NCBI RefSeq assembly: GCF_002027545.1 | Contig: NZ_MXAN01000037.1 | Location: 1-42,587 of the forward strand | DNA length: 42,587 nt | Origin: Moraxella lacunata | GTDB lineage: Bacteria; Pseudomonadota; Gammaproteobacteria; Pseudomonadales; Moraxellaceae | Direction of reading: 5' to 3' | Part shown: one piece after another, positions 18,312 to 27,042 of the stretch | How positions within the stretch are numbered: the stretch's first letter is position 1 | Layout: each line of letters starts with the position of its first letter | Notes under the pieces: model-generated | Databases searched by the model: none | What the model saw: only the letters and a program-made list of their open reading frames with translations | What the model was told of the DNA's origin: nothing | Made by a program: the position numbers and the translations under genes

Positions 18312-18339
18312 TGATAAAATGATTATAATCATTTTATCA
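18312..18339. promoter_or_regulatory. 28-bp perfect palindrome after the DUF962 gene
   Basis: TGATAAAATGATTA and its exact reverse complement lie back to back with no loop. It is 26 bases past the stop codon with no T-run behind it, so it could be a terminator remnant or a binding site; the ATGATTATAATCAT centre loosely resembles a Fur-type box but does not match the consensus well. Confidence 0.45.
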
Positions 18340-18377
18340 ATAATGACGACTACACCCAATAAACTTTAAAATTACTA

Positions 18378-18501
18378 CAAACACAATGATTTGTGGATGT
18401 AGGGGCGTGTTGCGTACGCCTATAAAAATTGGCATGTTATCAAAGGACGTGCTCAGCACGTCCCTACAAAGCCTGTGGTAAATATTAAGTTTGTTAGGTG
18501 T
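18378..18501. repeat. Composite REP-like element (about 124 bp)
   Basis: From CAAACACAATGAT through GTAGGGGCGTG (18399), a spacer, the palindrome GGACGTGCTCAGCACGTCC (18445-18463) with CTAC, and a tail AAAGCCTGTGGTAAATATTA to GTTAGGTGT. The same order, inverted, occurs at 42287-42406, and the tail recurs after the palindrome at 23164-23190. No coding potential. It occupies most of the 311-base gap before fhs. Confidence 0.75.
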
Positions 18502-18519
18502 AAGTGTTTGATTTAGCAA

Positions 18520-18542
18520 GGGCGAATGTGATTCGCCCCTAC
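18520..18542. repeat. REP-like palindrome, GAATGTGATTC stem
   Basis: GGGCGAATGTGATTCGCCC followed by CTAC. It lies about 55 bases ahead of the fhs start, so it may fall within or near the fhs leader. Confidence 0.7.
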
Positions 18543-18597
18543 AACCCATTTAATCACATTCCATTTACCCACATTGACACGATGTTAAGGACTTATC

Positions 18598-20265
18598 ATG
18601 ACCCAACTGACCGACGCCCAAATCGCCAGTAACGCCCTGGCGACCATCGCCCCCATCAGTGACATCGCCCACAAACTCGGGCTGTCCGACGACGACATTG
18701 AACACTACGGCAAATACAAAGCCAAAATCCGACACACCCCGACCACTGACCGCCAAGGCAAGCTCATCTTAGTGACCGCCATCAACCCCACGCCTGCTGG
18801 CGAAGGCAAAACCACGCTCGCCATCGGGCTGGGCGATGCATTAACCGCACTCGGTGAGCGTGCCGTGCTTGCCCTTCGTGAGCCATCGCTCGGTCCTGTG
18901 TTCGGCATCAAAGGCGGAGCGACAGGGGGCGGTCAGGCACAGGTCGTCCCCATGGAAGACATCAACCTGCATTTTACGGGTGATTTTCACGCCATCACCA
19001 GTGCCAATAACCTACTGTCCGCCTTGATTGATAACCACATTCATCACGGCAATGAGCTGGGCATCAACCCCAAAAAAGTGCTGTGGCGACGTGCCTTGGA
19101 CATGAACGACCGCTTTCTTCGTCACATCATGGGTGGCATGGGCAAACCCAGTGATGGCGTGATTCGCCCTGATGGTTTTGACATTACCGTGGCGTCTGAG
19201 ATTATGGCGGTGTTTTGCCTAGCACGGGATTTGGACGACCTAAAAGAGCGACTGGGCAACATGATGGTCGCTTACCGCTTTGATAATACGCCCGTGTTCG
19301 CCAAAGATTTGCACGCCCAAGGAGCGATGACCGCCCTACTCAAAACCGCTTTTGCCCCCAACCTAGTTCAAACCATGGCAGGCACGCCCACACTCATTCA
19401 TGGCGGGCCTTTTGCCAACATTGCCCATGGCTGTAACTCGGTCGTGGCGACACGACTCGGGCTGGCACTGGGCGACTATGTGGTGACCGAAGCAGGCTTT
19501 GGGGCGGATTTGGGGGCGGAGAAGTTTTGTAACATCAAATGCCGACTGGCAGAGCTTCGCCCCGATGCAGTCGTGGTCGTGGCAACCGTGCGTGCCTTAA
19601 AATACAATGGCGGGGTCGCCAAAGATGACTTGACTGGCGAGAATCTCTCCGCTCTGTCCCAAGGACTGCCCAACCTACTAAAACACATCGACAACATGAA
19701 ATCCGCCTTTGGTCTGCCTGTGGTGGTCGCCATCAACCGCTTTGTCAGCGACAGCGATGCCGAACTTGCCCTAATAGAACAAGCCTGTCATGACAAGGGT
19801 GTGGCGGTATCACTGTGTGATGTCTGGGCAAAAGGCGGGCAAGGCGGTCTTGACCTTGCCCAAAAAGTCATCGATGCCACGCACGCCCCCAACCACTTCA
19901 CTCTGACCTACGATGATAACGCCAGTGTCAGCGATAAAATCACCGCCATCGCCACGACCATCTATGGGGCGGACGGTGTGTCACTTAGTGCCAAAGCCTT
20001 ATCTGACATCAAAGCCATTGACAAATTAGGCTTATCACACCTGCCCATCTGCATGGCAAAAACCCAATACTCGCTCTCTGATGACACCAAAGCCCTAGGC
20101 AGACCCACAGATTTTACCATCAGCGTGCGTGAAATTACCATCTCGCACGGGGCTGGGTTTTTGGTCGCACTCTGTGGCGACATCATGAAAATGCCTGGAC
20201 TGCCCAAAGCCCCTGCGTCCATGAGCATTGATGTGGTTGATGGGGAGATTGTGGGGCTGTTTTAG
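18598..20265 (+). CDS. fhs: Formate--tetrahydrofolate ligase
   Basis: 555 residues, full length for the family. It joins formate to tetrahydrofolate using ATP, giving 10-formyl-THF for purine and formyl-methionine synthesis. The P-loop [18 protein letters not shown] (about 65-82) and the [20 protein letters not shown] block are diagnostic. AAGGA lies 7 bases before the ATG. Its codon use is richer in C and G than the neighbours upstream. A hairpin terminator follows at 20292-20350. It is monogenic; folD is not nearby. Confidence 0.96.
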   Translation: MTQLTDAQIASNALATIAPISDIAHKLGLSDDDIEHYGKYKAKIRHTPTTDRQGKLILVTAINPTPAGEGKTTLAIGLGDALTALGERAVLALREPSLGPVFGIKGGATGGGQAQVVPMEDINLHFTGDFHAITSANNLLSALIDNHIHHGNELGINPKKVLWRRALDMNDRFLRHIMGGMGKPSDGVIRPDGFDITVASEIMAVFCLARDLDDLKERLGNMMVAYRFDNTPVFAKDLHAQGAMTALLKTAFAPNLVQTMAGTPTLIHGGPFANIAHGCNSVVATRLGLALGDYVVTEAGFGADLGAEKFCNIKCRLAELRPDAVVVVATVRALKYNGGVAKDDLTGENLSALSQGLPNLLKHIDNMKSAFGLPVVVAINRFVSDSDAELALIEQACHDKGVAVSLCDVWAKGGQGGLDLAQKVIDATHAPNHFTLTYDDNASVSDKITAIATTIYGADGVSLSAKALSDIKAIDKLGLSHLPICMAKTQYSLSDDTKALGRPTDFTISVREITISHGAGFLVALCGDIMKMPGLPKAPASMSIDVVDGEIVGLF

Positions 20266-20291
20266 ACAACCAAGAATCCATTTGATGATTA

Positions 20292-20350
20292 ATATCGGCT
20301 ATGGAAAAACCTGCCATAGCCGATATGCCAGATCGGCAGTTGTTTTTTAG
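20292..20350 (+). terminator. Terminator region after fhs
   Basis: A 13-bp stem ATATCGGCTATGG / CCATAGCCGATAT, then a small second hairpin TGCC-AGATC-GGCA followed by GTTGTTTTTTAGTTTTTT. The region may also serve the convergent gene at 20355. Confidence 0.75.
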
Positions 20351-20354
20351 TTTT

Positions 20355-21098
20355 TTATTTCTTATGCTGTTCTGATTTTTGGGTGAGCTTCACTCTTGTG
20401 TCCGCCCACGCTTGCTCCATTTTTTGTTTATATGCTTGCCAATCATCATCGCTTTGGTTGGGCTGTTTGTGGCTATCAGGGTTTTGTTGGGACGTTTCTT
20501 GTGGCATTAATTCTTGCGATGTTAATTCTTGGGGTATTAATGGTACATTGTCCGATATGTCATTTTGATGGTTATTGTCGCTCATTTTATCATTATTACT
20601 GTTATCATCACCGCTCTTATCATCATGATTGATTGGCTTACTATTAATTAACTTTTCGTTTTTATCAGTATGATTGATTTGCTTGTCGTTAATTAATTTT
20701 TCGTCTTTATCAACATAACTGTTTTGGCTTTCATCAATATCATGCATAGATGCCGTGATTTTATCATTGACAGTCGTTTTTGTTATTATTTGCTCTGATG
20801 GTTTGCTTTTTGCGACCGCTACCGAACGCTGTCCATGTTGATAAAACAGCCTTGCCCCCAAACACATCCATAAAACAGCCCCAATCACAAACATAATGAA
20901 ATCGGCATTTTGCACCCCGTCTTTGGTTGTTACTATGATAACAAGCCACACCAAATCCAACAACGCCATAATCATAATGATGGATAAGACATTGATACGG
21001 CTAAGCTGTTTTTTGGGCAATAGAAATATCGGACTGACCAGCCAATAAACCGCCAGTAAGGGAAAAATAAAATTAACACTTAACCATAATCCAAACAT
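20355..21098 (-). CDS. Membrane-anchored protein with 15-residue tandem repeats
   Basis: 247 residues, no family recognised. Three hydrophobic segments at about 5-27, 36-57 and 65-86 are followed by a roughly 155-residue hydrophilic tail. That tail carries two tandem 15-residue repeats (DKDEKLINDKQINHT, DKNEKLINSKPINHD) and then Asp/Asn/Gln/Ser-rich low complexity, ending in a short Lys-rich helix. The DNA repeat is 45 bp (20625-20714). The tail is likely disordered and variable in length between strains. The next gene to the right on the same strand is the frameshifted one ending at 21177. Confidence 0.7.
   Translation of the reverse strand: MFGLWLSVNFIFPLLAVYWLVSPIFLLPKKQLSRINVLSIIMIMALLDLVWLVIIVTTKDGVQNADFIMFVIGAVLWMCLGARLFYQHGQRSVAVAKSKPSEQIITKTTVNDKITASMHDIDESQNSYVDKDEKLINDKQINHTDKNEKLINSKPINHDDKSGDDNSNNDKMSDNNHQNDISDNVPLIPQELTSQELMPQETSQQNPDSHKQPNQSDDDWQAYKQKMEQAWADTRVKLTQKSEQHKK
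20625..20714. repeat. Two tandem 45-bp coding repeats
   Basis: Units 20625-20669 and 20670-20714 both start ATGATTGATT and share TTAATTAA and TTTATCA; they differ at several positions. Being a multiple of three, copy-number change would keep the frame of the membrane protein encoded on the minus strand. Confidence 0.75.
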
Positions 21099-21176
21099 TT
21101 TTACCTATATGAAATTTAAATTAATGATTATTTAAACCAATTTTTCATTTTTACTGATTGGCAAATTATCATCACT

Positions 21177-21681
21177 TTATCTCACAAAAAACTGAATATA
21201 TGCTTCTTTATCATCATATACTTCTAAGGTTTTACTATAAAAATGACATTTATTATTTTTATCAGGATAAAAGGCTTCTACATCATCGGTCTCATAAATG
21301 ATATTTGGATTTTGGGTTAGCTGATGATTTAATTTGACGATATTATCAATTTAATTGCTTAACGCCTTGATGAAATTCAGAATTAGCACCAAATAATAAT
21401 TGAATGTACAATAAAAATTGGCGGATTTTATTTTCTTTAAATTTATAATCAACCGTAATTTTTATATCTTTACAACCGCTAAATTCATTTTGAAGGCTTG
21501 GTTCGGGGGATAATTTTTCAAGATAAATGATGTGTTTGTGTTTGGCAAGCGTTTGGATTTGATTGATTTTAATAGAATAATTATCTCCGCCTGCAAAACT
21601 TAGCGATGAAAATAGGCTTATCGCCGATATTCCCAATACGCCAACTACCTTTTTAAAAATCGTTACGCTAAATCTGCCCAT
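21177..21681 (-). pseudogene. Frameshifted exported protein of unknown function
   Basis: The first part (21681-21346) encodes 111 residues with a signal-like N-terminus (VVGVLGISAISLFSSLSFAGG). It stops at TGA in GTTAAGCAATTAAATTGAT. In another frame the coding continues without a break to a TAA at 21177 (reading IDNIVKLNHQLTQNPNIIYE and ending YDDKEAYIQFFVR). Removing one A from TTAAATT would join the two into one protein of about 167 residues. The start overlaps the nth stop by 19 bases. I do not recognise the family. Either the gene is inactivated or the base call is wrong. Confidence 0.6.
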
Positions 21682-22379
21682 TTGTCCTTATCCTTAAACA
21701 TACATTCATCAAACACCACGCACGAGCCACATTTTGGCGAGCGAGCCATGCAGGTATAACGCCCATGCAAAATCAGATAATGATGAGCGTCCACCAGATA
21801 TTTGGCAGGAATGCGTGTCATGAGAGCCTTTTCTACCGCCAGCACCGTTTTGCCTGTGGCAAGTCCCGTGCGATTGCCTACCCGAAAAATGTGCGTATCT
21901 ACCGCCATGACAGGCTCGCCAAAGGCGGTGTTTAGCACGACATTGGCGGTCTTTCGTCCCACACCTGCCAACGCTTCTAGCTCGGCTCGGGTGCGTGGCA
22001 CTTGTCCGCCATGCTTGTCTAGCAGGTCTTGGCAGGTCTTGATGACGTTGGTCGCTTTTGAGTTGTACAGCCCGATTGAGTTGATATAACTCTTTAAGCC
22101 GTCCAGCCCCAAATCCAAAATCGCCTGCGGGGTGTTTGCCACAGGAAATAGGCGAGCGGTGGCGATGTTCACGCTTTTGTCGGTGGCTTGGGCGGAGAGC
22201 ATGACAGCGATGAGTAGCTCAAAATCGGACGAGTAGTTCAGCTCAGTTACAGGCTCTTTGATATGCTCGGACAGCTTGGCAAAGAACCGCTCACGCTTGT
22301 CGGCATTCATCGGGCGAGACGCTGGCGTGTCGGCAGTTTTGGCGGTGGCAAGTTTCGTTTTTGTGGTTTTGGCGGTCAT
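21663..22379 (-). CDS. nth: Endonuclease III
   Basis: 238 residues. A DNA glycosylase/AP lyase that removes oxidised pyrimidines in base excision repair. The helix-hairpin-helix LEALAGVGRKTANVVL carries the catalytic lysine, and MAVDTHIFRV the catalytic aspartate. The C-terminal [4Fe-4S] cluster ligands are intact (CMARSPKCGSCVVFDEC, spacing 6-2-5). The N-terminus has a 23-residue Lys/Thr/Ala-rich extension (MTAKTTKTKLATAKTADT) compared with E. coli Nth (211 residues); an ATG at 22310 would give the usual length. Neither start has a clear ribosome binding site. Confidence 0.93.
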   Translation of the reverse strand: MTAKTTKTKLATAKTADTPASRPMNADKRERFFAKLSEHIKEPVTELNYSSDFELLIAVMLSAQATDKSVNIATARLFPVANTPQAILDLGLDGLKSYINSIGLYNSKATNVIKTCQDLLDKHGGQVPRTRAELEALAGVGRKTANVVLNTAFGEPVMAVDTHIFRVGNRTGLATGKTVLAVEKALMTRIPAKYLVDAHHYLILHGRYTCMARSPKCGSCVVFDECMFKDKDKWADLA

Positions 22380-22476
22380 GGCAGGGGGCTAGACAAAATG
22401 GGTATTGGCGATTATTATACCACAATTACACCGACCGTTATTTTAAAAATCTCAATATCGTTTTTATATCTTGCTT

Positions 22477-22578
22477 ATGATTTATTTATACCATACGCCA
22501 TTATCAAATATTATCTTGGATAATTTAACACCGCTTGATAAAAAAAAATCATTGCCAATCATCGCCATGCTCATTTAA
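22477..22578 (+). pseudogene. Detached N-terminal piece of the phosphopantetheinyl transferase
   Basis: A 33-codon frame starting MIYLYHTPLSNIILDN reads through an A9 tract (22540-22548) and stops at TAA, which overlaps the ATG of the next frame (TAATG at 22576-22580). With ten As the frame would run DKKKIIANHRHAHLMHF straight into the downstream gene. The joined N-terminus resembles the start of Sfp-type enzymes. Confidence 0.55.
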
Positions 22579-23069
22579 TGCACTTTTGCCAAAACAATCA
22601 TTTACCCATACCCATTTATGATAAAAAAGACAATGGCAAACCCTTTATAAAAAATATCCCCAATCTGCATTTTAATCAATCTCATTGCCAAACTGATTAT
22701 GCCCTAATATATAGTTTAACCATTCAAAATATCGGCGTGGATATTGAAAACACCAATCGTCATGTAAATAAAAACGCCCTTGCCAAACGTTATTTTCATG
22801 ATGATGAATATTACGCTTGGCAACAAAGTCAAGATGATAAATTGTGGTTTGTCTATTGGACGATTAAAGAAGCGGTATTAAAAGCACATGGTCTGGGCAT
22901 TCGTCTGCCATTACATGAATTAAAGGCAGTGTTTATGACGGATGATAGTGGGTATGTATGTCATGATGGGATTGGGAAATTTTATTTTAAAAATATCTGG
23001 GTGGACGAATGCGTGATAACGGTGGCATATCCATTTGATTTTGGGGCAGTTGGGATTGTTGGGGTGTAG
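22578..23069 (+). CDS. 4'-phosphopantetheinyl transferase superfamily protein (probably frameshifted)
   Basis: 163 residues. Such enzymes transfer phosphopantetheine from CoA to a serine of acyl or peptidyl carrier proteins. Visible motifs are NGKPF and LHFNQSHC near the N-terminus, NIGVDIENTNR (magnesium-binding Asp and Glu) and FVYWTIKEAVLKAHGLGIRL (the W-x-x-K-E-A-x-x-K signature). The protein is about 35 residues shorter than expected because its N-terminus lies in another frame across an A9 tract. The ATG at 22578 could allow restart through the TAATG overlap, but the product may be unstable. Lacking a carrier-protein neighbour, its target is unknown. Confidence 0.8.
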   Translation: MHFCQNNHLPIPIYDKKDNGKPFIKNIPNLHFNQSHCQTDYALIYSLTIQNIGVDIENTNRHVNKNALAKRYFHDDEYYAWQQSQDDKLWFVYWTIKEAVLKAHGLGIRLPLHELKAVFMTDDSGYVCHDGIGKFYFKNIWVDECVITVAYPFDFGAVGIVGV

Positions 23070-23163
23070 GTTTTTGGGTTTTGGTTTTTAAAAGGGGTGT
23101 GTTGTAGGGATATACTATACATATCTAATTTTAAAAGTTACTATAAATTTCTGATATGTGGAC

Positions 23164-23190
23164 GTAGGGGCGTGCTCAGCACGCCCCTAC
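23164..23190. repeat. Near-perfect REP-like palindrome beside the RAYT gene
   Basis: GTAGGGGCGTG and CACGCCCCTAC enclose CTCAG: a 27-base palindrome with a GTAG head at both ends. It lies 39 bases past the stop of the REP-associated transposase gene. Its tail AAAGCCTGCAGTAAATATTA is shared with 18468-18487. Confidence 0.85.
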
Positions 23191-23229
23191 AAAGCCTGCA
23201 GTAAATATTAAAAACACAAATCTATTTCT

Positions 23230-23727
23230 TCAAATCTCATAAAACCTATCCTGTTCCCACAATGCAGGATTATTACTGATGTATTCTGAAATCATTTGAT
23301 AAGATTGTTCATTTCTAATAATATGCTCATAATAGTTTTTCTGCCAAACCGAATGATTAAATATATGTTTTAATTGACTGCTCACGCTTGATTTGTAGCC
23401 ACGAACAATAGAACCTATGGTATTGGATTGACTGATAAATTTATCTTGATGAATATTTGGTAATTGCTCTTTTATTTCTATAATGGCGTGCATATGATTT
23501 GGCATGATGATAAAATCATGTAATTGAATATTTCGTCTTTTATTTTGATTATCCAGCCAAGTATCATGAGCGATTTTTCCACAATCATTTAATATCATTT
23601 GATTATCTATGATATGACCAAATAAATGCAATCGGTTAATACAACAAATGGTAATAAAATAATAACCATGATTGGTGTAATCATAATATTGTAGGCGAAT
23701 GGTTTGCCTATTTTGAGAATGTGTCAT
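23230..23727 (-). CDS. REP-associated tyrosine transposase (RAYT, Y1 HUH family)
   Basis: 165 residues of the IS200/IS605-related Transposase_17 family. These single-strand nucleases recognise and cut GTAG-headed REP hairpins and are thought to spread them. The N-terminal YYFITICCINRLHLFG, the HUH motif MPNHMHAI (His78, His80), and the tyrosine block KNYYEHIIRNE (Tyr132/133) with EYISNNPALW near the C-terminus are all present, so it looks intact. It is flanked by a strong palindrome (23164-23190) and a degenerate one (23760-23782), the layout of a REPtron. No ribosome binding site is obvious. Confidence 0.9.
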   Translation of the reverse strand: MTHSQNRQTIRLQYYDYTNHGYYFITICCINRLHLFGHIIDNQMILNDCGKIAHDTWLDNQNKRRNIQLHDFIIMPNHMHAIIEIKEQLPNIHQDKFISQSNTIGSIVRGYKSSVSSQLKHIFNHSVWQKNYYEHIIRNEQSYQMISEYISNNPALWEQDRFYEI

Positions 23728-23759
23728 TTTGTTGAAATTATTGGATTGTGGGTATTATC

Positions 23760-23782
23760 GGGCGTGTAGAGCCAGCCCCTAC
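23760..23782. repeat. Degenerate REP-like repeat upstream of the RAYT gene
   Basis: GGGCGTGTAGAGCCAGCCCC then TAC, 32 bases ahead of the transposase start. Only the outer GGGC/GCCC pairs and the CCCCTAC end are kept. Confidence 0.5.
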
Positions 23783-23822
23783 CATACGACTTAGTACACA
23801 CCTTTAATAATATGCCAGTTTT

Positions 23823-26189
23823 TCATTTCTCTTTATCATCATCTTCCCATTGTATAAGCCGTCTTACAATTTTGCCAAATAGCGTATCCTTTTTATAATC
23901 GCCTTTTTTATTTTTATCATGAATCGGCATATCGGTCAAAATAAACAACGCTTCATAAATGCTACTCACCGCATAAATATGAAACTCGCCACGCTCTACC
24001 GCCCCTACGATGTTATCAGGGAGCATGAGTTGTCCGATGTTGGTTTTTGGGATAATCACGCCTTGCTCGCCTGTTAGTCCACGCTCAAAGCAAGCGTCAA
24101 AAAAGCCGATGATTTTTTCGTTCACACCGCCAATCGCCTGAGCGTCCCCAAGCTGATTCATGGAGCCTGTGATTGCAAGTGATTGATTTATCGGCACATT
24201 TGCAAGGGCGGACAGTAGCACGGCACATTCGGCAAGGGTGGCACTGTCGCCGTCAATGTGGGCGTAACTTTGCTCAAAGGCAAGGCTTGCTGAGAAGTTC
24301 AGTTCGGCAAATTGGCTAAATAATGAGCGTAAAAAGCTCGTCATGATGAGCATTCCCTTGGCGTGCAGACTTCCGCCAAGCTCCACGTCTCGCTCTATGT
24401 CTAGGATTTCGCCTGTGCCAAACTTGGGGGCGATGAGTGCGGTCAAGCGGGCAGGCAAACCAAATTCGCTGTCGGCATAGGCAATCACGGTCAAGGCGTT
24501 GATTTGCCCGACCACTTTTCCTGTGGTATTGATAAGCTGTTGTCCGTTTTGAATCTCTTGCCAATACAGTTCTTTTAAATAACCTTTTCGCTCTTTGATG
24601 TCGTCTAAGGCATTTTGGACGTGGGTTTTATTGACGGTTTTTGGGCTATTTTTATTATCAGTATCATCAGAATGATTTAAATAAAACTGCCGTGCCGATT
24701 CTACCACAAGTTGTAATAATCTGTCTCTATGAAAATCCAATTTGTCTTTATCATCGGCATAGACGGACAATTCGTCCAATATCGCCCCAAAGGCGGTATT
24801 ATCAAATGTGGGTAATGCTTGTTTTTTTATCATGTCGGCGATTTTGCCAATAATAAATAATTCGCTGTCGTGATTGCGTGGCAAAGTATCATTAAAATCG
24901 GCTCGGATTTTAAATAGGTTGTTAAATTCAGGTTCAAATTCTAACAATTCATAATATAAATCAGGCTCGCCCAATAATATCACCTTGACGGATAATGGCG
25001 TGCTATCAGGCGATAAAGATACCGAGCCTGTTAGAGTTAGCATTTGTTCTAGGCTTGATATGCTAAGAGATTTTGATTGTAAGGCTCGCTTTAATCCTTG
25101 CCACGCATAGGGGTGTTCTAATAACGATGACGCTTCTAATAACAAATATCCGCCATTGGCTTTATGCAATGCCCCTGCCCGTATCATGCTTGCGTCTGTC
25201 AAAATCGTGCCAAGCTGAGTGACGTATTCAATATGCCCCAAAAGATTGGGGTGGGTCGGCATATCTTCAAAGACAATGGGCGAACCGCTATTTGGCGTAT
25301 GGCTGACCGCCACATTGACATAATAGCGATTGGGGATATTTGCCGTTTTTACCATAAAGTCTTCATCATGCTCTACGATAAATAGGATATTTTCCATGAT
25401 GTCTTTTTGATATTCGGTTAAATATTGACTGATTTTTTTATCGTGTTTATTGCCATATTTTTTTAAAATAGGTGTAAATAATGGTGTGATGATTTTGATT
25501 AACAAAGTTTCGTGAAGTTCATCTATTTTTTGATTGACTTCATCATCTAAATTGTCCAATTCTATGTTTATTTTGGTTAATTTTTTTTGTAATTTATCAA
25601 GGGCGGTATTGTTAATGGGTTTTTTGTCGTCAATGGGCGTAAATATCGCTTTTTGGTCGGCAGAATGAAGTAGGGTCAAATTATGACTTTTGGCGGTGGC
25701 GTTGATTTCATCAAGCAATTGCCTTTCTTGTTTTTGGGCGGATTGCTTAATGGCGGTAATGCTGTTTTGGTAGCTGATGCTATTAAATTTGGCGATGATT
25801 TTTTTATATAATTCATGCCAAAGTTTGTGCATATCTTTGGCAAAAATCGCCCCTTGACCGCTTGGTAGGGTAAGTGCAATCGGGTGGCGGGGTGCGTCAA
25901 AATTATGCACATAAACCAAGTCGGGCGGGGTCGGCTCGTGTTTGGCACGTTCGGCAAGCAGACGGGTGATGAGCGTGCGTTTGCCTAGCCCGTTTTCGCC
26001 CACGGCAAAGACGTGGTAGCCGTTGGCTTTGATGTCAAGGGCGGTCTGTATGGCATTGACAGCTCGGCGTTGCCCAAAGTGGTGCGGTGTGGGGCTTGCG
26101 TGCGTGCTGTCGGGTGGTAGGGCGTGGGTGTCGGTGTAGCGTTTTAGGGCGGTGTGGGGCAGGCGGTAGGGGGCGAATTGGTCGGTCAT
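23823..26189 (-). CDS. Lon-related (S16) ATP-dependent protease, LonB/YcbZ-like
   Basis: 788 residues, cytoplasmic. An N-terminal AAA+ part has an unusual Walker A, VGENGLGKRTLITRLL (about 62-77), and a large insertion with coiled-coil-like sequence (about 150-270). A later segment GGYLLLEASSLLEHPYAWQ matches the family. The C-terminal Lon protease domain shows the Ser-Lys dyad: HIDGDSATLAE (Ser about 647) and GGVNEKIIGFFDACF (Lys about 691). It is distinct from the main Lon. Its substrates are unknown. It is probably monocistronic, with the RAYT gene downstream on the same strand. Confidence 0.9.
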   Translation of the reverse strand: MTDQFAPYRLPHTALKRYTDTHALPPDSTHASPTPHHFGQRRAVNAIQTALDIKANGYHVFAVGENGLGKRTLITRLLAERAKHEPTPPDLVYVHNFDAPRHPIALTLPSGQGAIFAKDMHKLWHELYKKIIAKFNSISYQNSITAIKQSAQKQERQLLDEINATAKSHNLTLLHSADQKAIFTPIDDKKPINNTALDKLQKKLTKINIELDNLDDEVNQKIDELHETLLIKIITPLFTPILKKYGNKHDKKISQYLTEYQKDIMENILFIVEHDEDFMVKTANIPNRYYVNVAVSHTPNSGSPIVFEDMPTHPNLLGHIEYVTQLGTILTDASMIRAGALHKANGGYLLLEASSLLEHPYAWQGLKRALQSKSLSISSLEQMLTLTGSVSLSPDSTPLSVKVILLGEPDLYYELLEFEPEFNNLFKIRADFNDTLPRNHDSELFIIGKIADMIKKQALPTFDNTAFGAILDELSVYADDKDKLDFHRDRLLQLVVESARQFYLNHSDDTDNKNSPKTVNKTHVQNALDDIKERKGYLKELYWQEIQNGQQLINTTGKVVGQINALTVIAYADSEFGLPARLTALIAPKFGTGEILDIERDVELGGSLHAKGMLIMTSFLRSLFSQFAELNFSASLAFEQSYAHIDGDSATLAECAVLLSALANVPINQSLAITGSMNQLGDAQAIGGVNEKIIGFFDACFERGLTGEQGVIIPKTNIGQLMLPDNIVGAVERGEFHIYAVSSIYEALFILTDMPIHDKNKKGDYKKDTLFGKIVRRLIQWEDDDKEK

Positions 26190-26273
26190 TGTTGTTATTA
26201 AAATATGAAAAAGGGATATTTTAACAGATTAAAACGTGATAAAATAGGGGATTTACAAATTGGCGGTGTTTTT

Positions 26274-26299
26274 CCGTTCGCCCTGAGCTTGTCGAAGGG
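26274..26299. repeat. Half copy of the CCGTTC folded repeat (copy C)
   Basis: CCGTTCGCCCTGAGC followed by TTGTCGAAGGG matches the left half of copy B at 27067-27132. The right half is absent. It lies in the 168-base divergent region between the Lon-like gene and rsmG. Confidence 0.65.
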
Positions 26300-26357
26300 T
26301 GTATAGCAAAAAGCCGTTAAAATCAACTTAAACAACCCAATTATTATTTATAAAAAC

Positions 26358-27014
26358 ATGACTTATCATAAAATATCCGCCCATGCCGATGAATTTGCTC
26401 ATGAATTAGAGCGTGTCTCCGATAAGCTAAATTTAACATTTAGTGAAGTACAAATAAAGCAACTGCTCGGCTATTTGGATAATCTTCTGCTTTGGACAAA
26501 AGCGTATAATCTCACCGCCATTACCGCCCCAAAAGAGGCGTTTATCAAGCATATTTTGGACTGTTTGGCGATTGTGGCGGATTTACCGTTTGCCGATAAA
26601 TCAGGCGTAAGCGTGCTTGACATTGGCACGGGGGCAGGGTTGCCGTCTGTGATTATCGCCATTATGCGACCTGATTGGCACGTTACCGCCCTTGATAGCA
26701 ATGGCAAAAAGGTGCGGTTTATCCGTCAAATGGTGGGCGAGTTGGGACTTGCCAACGTCAATCCTGTGGCAAGTCGCATTGAGGGCTTTGACGGGGCGTT
26801 TGATGTCATCACGTCTCGGGCGTTTGCCAGCCTTGATGATTTTGTCAATCTTGCCAAGCCTTATTTGAAGGCGGACGGTGTGCTGTACGCCATGAAAGGC
26901 AAAGCACCAACAAGCGAGGATGTGGTAAATTTGACAGATTGGCAAATTGAAGTCAAACCCATTAACGTGCCACAAATGAGCGATGAGCGGTGTGTGGTGT
27001 ATTTGACGCATTAA
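26358..27014 (+). CDS. rsmG: 16S rRNA (guanine527-N7)-methyltransferase
   Basis: 218 residues, the usual length for RsmG (formerly GidB). It methylates G527 of 16S rRNA using S-adenosylmethionine; loss gives low-level streptomycin resistance. The SAM site SVLDIGTGAGLPSVIIAIM and the fold segments WTKAYNLTAI, KHILDCLAIV and ITSRAFASLDDFV are clear. In many bacteria the next genes are parA-parB; here a 340-base gap full of repeats separates it from parA. Confidence 0.95.
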   Translation: MTYHKISAHADEFAHELERVSDKLNLTFSEVQIKQLLGYLDNLLLWTKAYNLTAITAPKEAFIKHILDCLAIVADLPFADKSGVSVLDIGTGAGLPSVIIAIMRPDWHVTALDSNGKKVRFIRQMVGELGLANVNPVASRIEGFDGAFDVITSRAFASLDDFVNLAKPYLKADGVLYAMKGKAPTSEDVVNLTDWQIEVKPINVPQMSDERCVVYLTH

Positions 27015-27042
27015 AGTTATTTTAAAAATTAGGTAGTAGTCT

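Noticed and set aside
18312..18339. Fur box
   Set aside because: Only the centre loosely resembles the consensus, it lies behind a gene rather than in a clear promoter, and no iron gene is adjacent.
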